A stretch of 64,000 nt of DNA. It comes from SZUA-430 sp964483585. GTDB lineage: Bacteria; Pseudomonadota; Alphaproteobacteria; Micropepsales; Micropepsaceae. The first letter of the stretch is position 1, and each line of letters begins with the position of its first letter. The stretch spans positions 1-64,000 of the forward strand of contig CAZABH010000007.1 in the NCBI GenBank assembly GCA_964483585.1. Direction: 5' to 3'. The translations under genes and the position numbers were made by a program. Below the pieces are notes generated by a model, which was not told the origin of the DNA, made no database searches, and saw only the letters and a program-made list of their open reading frames with translations. Below are positions 18,101-24,767 of the stretch, one piece after another.

Positions 18101-19951
18101 CCAGACATGGAGGAACGCGTCCTCGAACAGCCGCATGGTGCTCGCACGCTCGGCTGCAGGAAACCCGTGCAGCTTCAGGTCGTGGATGGTCAGCGCATCC
18201 TCCGTTCGGCGCAGCGGATAGTTCACCTGCTCGATGACCCTGACACCGAAATCCTCCAGCACTGGCATCAGGTCCGACAGTTCGATGACAGGCCCTGCAT
18301 GATAGATCCTGAGGCTGATGACGCCATCATCAGGCCGCTCGCCGCCAACGGTTCTCAGCGCAATGGCTCCCGGATGAGGCGCTACCTCCTCAAGCTTCGC
18401 GATATCTGGAACGGCCTCTTCGGGCGAGAAGGCCACACGATAGGCCTCCGGCAACGCCTGTGCGTAGAGCGAGTGCAGCGCATCGGCATGCTCGCCCGCT
18501 TGATGTCTGTGCAGGGCCGCTGCAAGGTTGTCAGTCCACAAACGAACCGCATCGGCGATGCGTGACTGCAGGGCATCACGATCAAAGGCACGCGGGCCCT
18601 CTTCTCCAAGGGTCAGGGTGTAATGCACACGAGTCATGTGACCTTCTTCCGTGTGCGGGAAGGCTGTCGCGATGTTGCCACCCAGCGTCTCAGTCAGGAT
18701 TGCTCCAATTGATCGCACAAGGCCCACGCGAAATTTGTCCGCAGGGAAATAGACCAGCGCCGATGCAAACCTGTTGAAGGCATCAAAGCGGATGAAAGCC
18801 TTGGTATCCGGTCTGTCCCCGAGATAGGCCAGTGCAGGACCGATCCGCAGAAGGTCGTCCTCCGAGATCTGGAACAATTCATCCCGTGGGAATGTCTCCA
18901 GGACCACGTCAAGCGTCTTGGCATTGTGGCTCTTGCGGGGGAAACCCGATCGTTCGACGACCCGCGCCACCTTCCGGCGCAGGAACGGGATGTCGCGCGG
19001 GCTGTCGTTATAGGCGGAGAATGTGAAAAGCCCGATGAAGCGCCGCTCGCCGACCAACCGGCCCTCTGCATCGTATCGTTTTACCCCGATATAATCCTCC
19101 GGGACACGTCTGTGCACCGTCGAGCGCTCGACCGACTTGGCAACAATCAATGGCGAAGGCTGCATTAGTGCGGCGCGCACCTCTGCCGTGAGAAGGGCAC
19201 TGTGGCCAGCGCGCCGGATGATACGCCGCTCGGGATTGCGCAACAGGCCAAGTCCACTCTCGGCCAAGGCCGTGTGGCTGCCTTCTCCTGCCGCATCGAA
19301 CACATAGTCTCGCGCGCCCAGGAACGTGAAATGGTTGTTCTTCAGCCACTGCAGGAAGGCGAGCGACTCATCGATCTCGGCCTTGGGCAGCGGCGGCGGT
19401 CGCAAGGATAACTCGGAAATACTCTCGTCAAGCCTCTGCAGCATCGCGGGCCAGTCTTGAACCGTCACGGCCACGTCGTGCAGCACGGACCTCACGGCAT
19501 GTTCCAGAAGCATGGCGTGTGCCGGTGCGCTGACCCTGTTGATGACGATGCAGATCATGCTCTCGTTTGCGCCTTCTTCCGAAGTCGCAGCAATGCCTGC
19601 GAAGGCACCATCGACGCGCCGTACACGGAAGATCGGGTGGAAGACTGCGCGGATACCGGCACCTCGTTCCCCCAGTTCGCTCAGGACGGAGCCGACAAGG
19701 AAAGGCGTGTCGTCGTTGATCGTGGCAACGATGCTGACCGGCGAGGGAAAACCAGCTGTCTGATAGTCAGGTGTGAACACCTCGACATGGCTTGTCCCGG
19801 GGATGCGTGTGCGCGCAGCCTTCCAGAAGACTTGTGCGATATGCGCCTGCGCAGAGGCCGGAAAGGATGCGATATCCTCGGGTGCAGCCCCTTTGAAGAA
19901 GTGGTCCGTGAAGGCGGCAAGATCTTTGTCGTTCGATGAAGAGGCGGACAT
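15191..19951 (-). CDS. gdhB: large NAD-specific glutamate dehydrogenase (GDH-180 type)
   Basis: 1586 residues, matching the roughly 1600-residue bacterial NAD-GDH class that oxidatively deaminates glutamate to 2-oxoglutarate for catabolism. The long N-terminal regulatory region (about 1-700, with ACT-like segments) is followed by the catalytic core: RGGIRWSDRREDFRTE, then VPVGSKGGFYPKRLP near residue 820 with the substrate Lys, and VGVGDMSGDVFGNGML. The C-terminal region is helical. GTG/ATG choice is simple: ATG at 19951. It stands alone, flanked by a convergent EamA transporter and a divergent exonuclease, with 225 bp of upstream space for regulation. Confidence 0.96.
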   Translation of the reverse strand: MSASSSNDKDLAAFTDHFFKGAAPEDIASFPASAQAHIAQVFWKAARTRIPGTSHVEVFTPDYQTAGFPSPVSIVATINDDTPFLVGSVLSELGERGAGIRAVFHPIFRVRRVDGAFAGIAATSEEGANESMICIVINRVSAPAHAMLLEHAVRSVLHDVAVTVQDWPAMLQRLDESISELSLRPPPLPKAEIDESLAFLQWLKNNHFTFLGARDYVFDAAGEGSHTALAESGLGLLRNPERRIIRRAGHSALLTAEVRAALMQPSPLIVAKSVERSTVHRRVPEDYIGVKRYDAEGRLVGERRFIGLFTFSAYNDSPRDIPFLRRKVARVVERSGFPRKSHNAKTLDVVLETFPRDELFQISEDDLLRIGPALAYLGDRPDTKAFIRFDAFNRFASALVYFPADKFRVGLVRSIGAILTETLGGNIATAFPHTEEGHMTRVHYTLTLGEEGPRAFDRDALQSRIADAVRLWTDNLAAALHRHQAGEHADALHSLYAQALPEAYRVAFSPEEAVPDIAKLEEVAPHPGAIALRTVGGERPDDGVISLRIYHAGPVIELSDLMPVLEDFGVRVIEQVNYPLRRTEDALTIHDLKLHGFPAAERASTMRLFEDAFLHVWRGAAESDRFNRLVLQAELAWRDVALLRTIAKYLRQAAFPGSQSLMEDALSRNPRIAAALVRLFKVRFGLNVADRADSEAAIDAEITAALARVPSLDDDRVIRRFRNVIQSTLRTNFFQTDAGGTWKSAIALKIDSIRIDELPLPRPMVEIFLCAPEVEGVHLRFGKVARGGIRWSDRREDFRTEILGLVKAQQVKNAVIVPVGSKGGFYPKRLPPASKREEWLAAGVSAYKLFISSLLDLTDNLDASGKIVPPRDVVRHDGDDPYLVVAADKGTATFSDIANGISREYGFWLDDAFASGGSAGYDHKQMGITARGAWETIKRHFREMGVDIQTTPFTVVGVGDMSGDVFGNGMLLSKAIKLVAAFDHRDIFLDPDPDPATSHAERQRIFNLPRSSWADYDQTKISRGGGVYSRSMKTIPLSPEVQAFTGLTVDQIEPTELIRALLKSPADLLWFGGIGTYVKASTQSDADVGDKSNDALRVNGNELRAKVVGEGANLGMTQAGRIEYASAGGRLNTDAIDNSAGVDTSDHEVNLKILLNASIAAGELNADARDPLLSRMTDEVAALVLADNYNQSLALSVAQRGGAWESDAYGRLMRALERAGRLNRNVEGLPSDENLRARANRNDGLTRPELAVLLAYAKLQLFQEINGSGLADDPFFETTLRGYFPSVVGETLPKGLRAHRLRREIIATVLANDIVNRGGPVFMHRLKEATASEAPGLARAYTIALNVFGIDRLAQRIHALDNLVSADIQNRMHASLALHLQRQTLWFFRHVPADVAILDAIRPYAEGVVRLKGTFSSLVSEAEGQAIQATLAEYRAAGVPEDLADEIGALAAIGATPDIARLAQETGKPLDMVAGAYFAASHTIGIDRLRLAAERMNLPEHWDRLAVRRLVDDLLENQGALASRALGRNMASGNRADGSAAVADWAEMNRNQVARVAALVTDLERSGTFTVARLTLAAGQIRDLLS

Positions 19952-20176
19952 TGGCTACCACTGCAAAAGGGGCCGAAGACGGGTAGAGCGGCACGGGGCC
20001 GGCGCTGAACCCGGACCACCACCCTACGGCGTGCTCGCTTAATGGCGGATTGAGCAGGGCGCAAGACGCCCGGAAGAGGCAGCCCCCCTTTACCGACTTC
20101 TGAATGAAGCCTTGCCTCTCGCAGATGCGAAATCGATCATGGCTCCAGCCTGAAGATACCTCAGGGGGCAGGCACC

Positions 20177-20776
20177 ATGAACGAAGTCATCTTGTTCGAC
20201 ACCGAGTTCACCGCCTGGCCGGGTTCCATGGCGCGCAACTGGAAAGGGCCCGGCGAGCACCGCGAAATCGTTCAGATCGGCGCGATCCGTCTGGGTGCGC
20301 AACAATTGGATGAAAAATCATCTTTCAATGTTCTGATAAAGCCGATGCACAACCCGGTCCTGTCATCTTATTTCGAGGCGTTGACCGATATCAGCAACGA
20401 GCGACTGCAGGCGGACGGCATCAGCTTTGCCCAGGGTGTAACAGCGTTTCAGTCCTTCATCGGCCAGCGCCCGGCGTTTGCCTATGGCCGCGACGACCTG
20501 ATCATCGCCGAGAACGCATCCCTGCTGGGCCATCCGGACCTTTGGCAGGCAGCGCCTGCATCCAATTTGCGACTGTGGCTCGAGAAAGTCGGCGTCCCGT
20601 TGGCTGGCGTTCACTCGGGCGAACTGGCGGCCCATGTTGGCGCCTCGGCACAGGGCCGCATCCACGATGCTCTCACCGACGCCCGTTCGCTCGCCGAGGC
20701 CGTCCGCTATCTGGTGGCCCGAGGCGCACCTAACCCGTTCTGCCAGCAGGCCCCGTGTAGCGATAGCGACCCGTGA
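20177..20776 (+). CDS. DEDDh-type 3'-5' exonuclease domain protein
   Basis: 199 residues. Exonuclease motif I is seen as LFDTEFTAW (Asp and Glu ligands) at about residues 5-13, and motif III as IHDALTDARSLAEAV (His and Asp) near 160-174, which fits the DEDDh family. EIVQIGAIRL follows motif I as in DnaQ/RNase T folds. The start has a good GGGGG nearby. Substrate (RNA or DNA) is unknown. Its last 47 bp overlap the 3' end of the convergent DUF1287 gene, so both proteins end in shared antisense DNA. Confidence 0.83.
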   Translation: MNEVILFDTEFTAWPGSMARNWKGPGEHREIVQIGAIRLGAQQLDEKSSFNVLIKPMHNPVLSSYFEALTDISNERLQADGISFAQGVTAFQSFIGQRPAFAYGRDDLIIAENASLLGHPDLWQAAPASNLRLWLEKVGVPLAGVHSGELAAHVGASAQGRIHDALTDARSLAEAVRYLVARGAPNPFCQQAPCSDSDP

Positions 20777-21431
20777 TCTTCAGGCTGAACAGCATATCCT
20801 CGATCTGAGGACCAAAGCCGATATTGTGCAGGACCAGCGGCCGCTCGCCATCCCCCGACATCCGTTCGGTCACGATCCCGATATGCGGTCGTCCATCGGC
20901 AAGCGCAAAGGCGACGACATCGCCCGGCTCATAATCGCGCCCATGTGCCGTCACAGGCAGGGATTGGCCATGCCGCGCGAAGAACGTGGAAAGGTTCGGA
21001 ACCCGGCGATGGTCGATGTTGGGATCAGGCCGTTCAAGACCCCACCGCCTCGGGTAGGCGTGGAACGCTCGCCGCATGTCTTCATGGACCAGACGCTGAA
21101 GGTCGATCCCCAGCAGCCGATAGGCCCGCACCACTTCGTCCGAGCAAACCCCGCGATCGGCCGCGACATCGCCATTAGGGTAGGGGATGCGCACATAGGA
21201 CCCATCATAGATCACGAACTTCGTCGCCCGCTCCTCGGCCGCAGCCGAAAGCCTGAGGCCAAAATCGATATGTGGCGACCGCCAGTCCCGGTTCACCTGC
21301 AACCTGACAGCAGGACTGTCGGCCTGCGAGCCACGATCAACACCCGCTGCCGAATCAGTGCGCGGGCGTTCCCCGCAAGCGCCAGCAACGCCCAGCAGCA
21401 CAAGAAGGCTCAAGCGGACCAAAATTCTCAT
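20730..21431 (-). CDS. DUF1287-family lipoprotein-like protein
   Basis: 233 residues. The DUF1287 signature YDGSYVRIPYPNGDVAADRGVCSDEV contains the conserved Cys (DRGVCSD), followed by RRVPNLSTFF, YEPGDVVAF and HIGIV; the Cys-His arrangement resembles NlpC/P60-like cysteine hydrolases. The N-terminus is a short hydrophobic signal ending AGAC at residue 19, which could be lipidated, placing the protein in the periplasm. Function is unproven; cell-wall amidase activity is a family-level guess. Convergent and overlapping with the exonuclease gene. Confidence 0.85.
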   Translation of the reverse strand: MRILVRLSLLVLLGVAGACGERPRTDSAAGVDRGSQADSPAVRLQVNRDWRSPHIDFGLRLSAAAEERATKFVIYDGSYVRIPYPNGDVAADRGVCSDEVVRAYRLLGIDLQRLVHEDMRRAFHAYPRRWGLERPDPNIDHRRVPNLSTFFARHGQSLPVTAHGRDYEPGDVVAFALADGRPHIGIVTERMSGDGERPLVLHNIGFGPQIEDMLFSLKITGRYRYTGPAGRTG

Positions 21432-21750
21432 GACAGCACTCAGCCCCCAGATTTGGTCATCAATGGGGCATCAGCGTGGCCAACACGTGTAGGGAAATTC
21501 GCACACGCAGCGATCTCATGTTGCTCTTCGGATTCAGGCCCCTCCCAAAAACACGTCAAGCGAGGCCCCAGGTCATCCACAGGCGGAAATTAACCCCCTT
21601 TTTAGGTAAAGGATGCGATGAGGCTGAGTGTTCAAATGTTCCGATCCCGCAAAGGCGTGGGCGAAGGGACGCCGGCAGACACCGGATCGGCGAGCCGCCG
21701 CTTCGTGGTCATCCAGAAAAGCAGCGGCTGAATTAGCAGGGGAAACGCAA
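21432..21750. other. upstream region of the first DUF1302 gene
   Basis: About 320 bp between divergent genes. It must hold promoters for the DUF1287 gene and the first DUF1302 gene. The frame entering DUF1302 is open from 21628, but the signal peptide starts at 21751, so this is most likely leader. I see no convincing promoter hexamers, hairpin or repeat. Confidence 0.45.
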
Positions 21751-24369
21751 ATGCAGAGTTCAACAATCTTCCGTCGGAGCCTCAAGGGTTCGGCAGCAAT
21801 TATCGCCATGCTTGGCGTCTTCTCGGCGGCGCAAGCCTACGAGACGCAGTTTGGTGATGTTTCGATCACGTTTGACACGACGGTGTCGATGGGTGCGTCG
21901 ATGCTTGTTCAGGACCGCGAGACGAGGTTCCTCCCCGAAGCGAACGGCGGGCCTGTTGACCCTCGCGCGGACCTTTCGCTGGGTGCGAATGTTGTCGGGA
22001 CCGGCATTTTGGCGGCGTCTTTTGGCGGCGGCCCTGGCCTTCTGGGCGGCACGAACGTTTATACGAACAACGGCTACAACTGGGACGGTTCGATCAACAC
22101 GGACGACGGTCGCCTGAACTTTGACAAGGGTGACCTTATCGGCGCGAACGTGAAGGCGTCGCATGACCTGATTGTGTCGTGGCAGAATTACAAGGTGTTT
22201 GCGCGCGCGGTCGGCTTTTATGACGTGATCATGAACGACAAGAATGTCGGCGATCACTCTCAGCTGACGGATGCGGCCCTTGGCGACGTTGGCCGCAACT
22301 ATGATCTTCTCGACCTGTTTGTGTCGGCTGACTACACGATTGGCGGCGACATTGGCGTGAACATCCGCGCCGGCAAGCAGGTGATCAACTGGGGTGAATC
22401 GACGTTCATCCAGAACGGCCTGAACGTCTTCAACCCGATTGACGTTGCAGCGATCCGCAAGCCTGGCTCTGAGATCAAGGAAGCGCTTGTTCCGGTGAAC
22501 TCGGTGTTTGCGTCTGTTTCGCTTCCGATCAATGTGAGCCTTTCGGGCTGGTACGCGCTTGACTGGGAGCCGTTCGAGATCGACCCGTCGGGCACGCCGT
22601 TTTCTGGCGCTGACTCGATTGCACTTGGTTCGGGTGTTGGTGGCAACAACTCCTACAGCTTTGTGACGGCGAGCCCGTTTGGAGCCAACCGCCGCAATTG
22701 TACGGCGGCGGCAGGGTCGGGCACACGCTTTGTGCAGACGATCGGCCTCCTGAACGATCCGCTGTCTGGTACGGCGGCTTTGGGCAACAACCGGCTTGAG
22801 TGTTCGGACAGCCCCTACGTGAACATGCTGACGCGTCTTCCCAATGGCCAGCACGAACTGATCCGCCTTGGGCAGATTGACGGTTCGGGCGGTCAGATCA
22901 ATCTGTCTGGCGATGGCGTGACGGTTGGTGGCACGGGTGCCCTGTACCGCGGGGAAGACTATCAGGCCCGCGACGACGGCCAGTTTGGCATCAAGGCGAC
23001 GCTGTTCGCTGAAGAGCTGAACGGCACCGAGTTCAGCTTCTACTACCAGAACTACCACAGCCGCCTTCCGCTTGTTCAGGTTGAGTCGAATGGCGTCCCA
23101 GCCGGCGATCTGAGCTTCTTCCTCAACACTGGCAACACGGAAGTCCGGACGGGCATCACGTCGCGCCAGTTGAACAACCTGGGTTGCGGCCTGACGAACC
23201 CGGCTCTGATTGGCCAGATCGCGGGTGCGGCTGGTTTGACGATGGCTGGTACGCTTGCCTTTGGTCTTCCGGCTGCGGCGCAGACGCAGATGGCGAACAC
23301 GCCTGTGAACGACCCTGGCAACATTCTGCCGACGGCCGCGGCGACCCTTGCGGCGCTGTCGGGTGGCACGTTCACGCTGAACCCGACCAACGGGTTCAAG
23401 AACCAGCTGGCGATTGCCCAGCTGAACTGCGCACTGACCTATTTCCAGTCGGGTCTTGTTGTTCCGGCGGGTTCACCGGCACCGACGGTTCAGAGCTTTG
23501 ACGGGGCTGAGTTTGTTCTTGGCAACACACCGGGCCAGGTCTCGGTTGTGTACCCTGAAGATCTTGAGGTGTTTGGCTTCTCGTTCAACACGACGGTTGG
23601 TTCGTGGGGCGTTCAGGCTGAAGCGACGTATCGTCCGGATGCGCCATTCCAGGTTGATACGGACAGCTTGACGATTGCGGCCCTTGTGAACGGTTGTACG
23701 TTCAACATGCTGTACGGCGCGGCGGGTCCGATTGTTGACGCGCTTGCGACGCCTGACGGTTCGGGTGTGAAGCCTTTCTGCGGTTCTCAGAATGGCCGCA
23801 CGAATGGTGTGATCCGTAACGAAATGCTGACGGCTCAGGTTGGCACGACGGCCCAGTTCACCGGTTCGGACTGGTTCATTGATGCCCTTGGTGCGGATAT
23901 CGGCACCTTGGTGACGGAAGTTGGCATGGTTTACGTGAACGGCGTTGAGAGCACGTGGATCTCGAACGGCGGTGCCAACAAGGCGCAGTACCAGAACACG
24001 GGCTGCAACGGCACCGACCTTCCGGGAGCAGGCATCCTTGGTCTGGACGTCAAGGCCAGCGCCCAGTGCCGCCCGACCGACTTCTCCGCAGGTCTCGTCG
24101 CGCTGTTCACGTGGCAGTATAACAACTTCCTCGACACAGGCTTCGCGGTCAGCCCACGCATCGTCTACAGCTACGACTTCGAAGGTACGACAGCGGCTCC
24201 GTACAGCAACTACCTGGAAGATCGCCAGGCGATTAACCTTGGTGTTGACGGCACGCTGAACAACAACCTCCGGGTGGGTGTGAGCTACTCGAACTTCTTC
24301 GGTGGCCACATCAATAACAAGTCTAGCGATCGGGACTTTGCCGCGATCTCGGCCAGCTACTCATTCTAA
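21751..24369 (+). CDS. DUF1302-family outer-membrane-type protein, copy 1
   Basis: 872 residues from ATG 21751 with AGGGG upstream. A signal peptide ends near SAAQA-Y (residue 27). The mature protein begins YETQFGDVSITFDTTVSMGAS and is rich in alternating, Gly/Asn/Thr-containing strands, ending in Phe (SASYSF) as outer-membrane beta-barrels do. Motifs such as GKQVINWGES, SGWYALDWEPFEIDPSG and YRGEDYQARDDGQFG are typical of DUF1302. Eight Cys (for example RRNCTA, RLECSD, NLGCGL, LNCALT, QNTGCNG, AQCRP) could form loop disulfides. Nucleotides 21827-24338 recur at 24841-27352 without a difference I could find. Family members usually sit with DUF1329; a lipid or hydrophobic-substrate transport role is inference. 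Confidence 0.85.
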   Translation: MQSSTIFRRSLKGSAAIIAMLGVFSAAQAYETQFGDVSITFDTTVSMGASMLVQDRETRFLPEANGGPVDPRADLSLGANVVGTGILAASFGGGPGLLGGTNVYTNNGYNWDGSINTDDGRLNFDKGDLIGANVKASHDLIVSWQNYKVFARAVGFYDVIMNDKNVGDHSQLTDAALGDVGRNYDLLDLFVSADYTIGGDIGVNIRAGKQVINWGESTFIQNGLNVFNPIDVAAIRKPGSEIKEALVPVNSVFASVSLPINVSLSGWYALDWEPFEIDPSGTPFSGADSIALGSGVGGNNSYSFVTASPFGANRRNCTAAAGSGTRFVQTIGLLNDPLSGTAALGNNRLECSDSPYVNMLTRLPNGQHELIRLGQIDGSGGQINLSGDGVTVGGTGALYRGEDYQARDDGQFGIKATLFAEELNGTEFSFYYQNYHSRLPLVQVESNGVPAGDLSFFLNTGNTEVRTGITSRQLNNLGCGLTNPALIGQIAGAAGLTMAGTLAFGLPAAAQTQMANTPVNDPGNILPTAAATLAALSGGTFTLNPTNGFKNQLAIAQLNCALTYFQSGLVVPAGSPAPTVQSFDGAEFVLGNTPGQVSVVYPEDLEVFGFSFNTTVGSWGVQAEATYRPDAPFQVDTDSLTIAALVNGCTFNMLYGAAGPIVDALATPDGSGVKPFCGSQNGRTNGVIRNEMLTAQVGTTAQFTGSDWFIDALGADIGTLVTEVGMVYVNGVESTWISNGGANKAQYQNTGCNGTDLPGAGILGLDVKASAQCRPTDFSAGLVALFTWQYNNFLDTGFAVSPRIVYSYDFEGTTAAPYSNYLEDRQAINLGVDGTLNNNLRVGVSYSNFFGGHINNKSSDRDFAAISASYSF
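21827..24338 (+). repeat. 2512-bp long direct repeat, copy A (DUF1302 body)
   Basis: From CGGCGCAAGCC to GGGACTT the sequence equals 24841-27352 at a constant offset of 3014 bp; I found no mismatch, including at synonymous positions. Outside it the signal peptides, leaders and last about 10 codons differ. This suggests gene conversion or recombination inside the coding region rather than a simple tandem duplication. Confidence 0.92.
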
Positions 24370-24767
24370 GGCGTACGCCATCTCGAAAGTCACGAAGGGC
24401 CAGTCCGCAAGGACTGGCCCTTTGCACGTCTGAGAAGAGACCTCGATCTACCAGCCTAAACATCAGGCACCAAATCATCCAGGCTTGAAAAATGGGCACT
24501 GGCGATACCATGCGCTATGCTTTTCTCGCACTTGCAGCAAAGCGCCCGTTGGAAAATGTGGTAATTATCAAAAACGAAGCGTGTCGAAATTGCCGCACTA
24601 GATGCACGTTTTATGACCACGCCACAGTCCCTCGTTGACTTGTACCCCCGTCGGGTGTGGTGTGGTGGGTGAGGAATGCCAAAAGTCCGGGGACTATGGC
24701 GGTATGTTCATTTTGACCCGGCAAGTGGCTTAAACGTTGAACTTTTTAGGGGTAGGGGGAACTATCA
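24370..24767. other. intergenic region between the two DUF1302 genes
   Basis: About 400 bp. It begins with a terminator hairpin (24397-24423) and ends with the leader and Shine-Dalgarno (GTAGGGGGA near 24750-24758) of the second copy. It is less GC-rich around 24530-24620. A TTGACT at 24633-24638 could be a -35 element but no matching -10 follows. No gene seen. Confidence 0.5.
24397..24423 (+). terminator. rho-independent terminator after DUF1302 copy 1
   Basis: A perfect 10-bp stem GGGCCAGTCC / GGACTGGCCC with a GCAA tetraloop followed by TTT, 27 bp after the stop codon. Confidence 0.85.

Noticed and set aside
17324..18565. 413-codon plus-strand frame antisense to gdhB
   Set aside because: Antisense to a conserved enzyme; composition not protein-like.
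20634..21593. 319-codon plus-strand frame antisense to DUF1287
   Set aside because: No ribosome site and no motif; DUF1287 signature is on the other strand.
21760..23058. Long minus-strand open frame (432 codons) inside DUF1302 copy 1, repeated at 24771-26072 in copy 2
   Set aside because: Arg/Val-rich and lacking a start context; it exists because the DUF1302 codon bias leaves few antisense stops.
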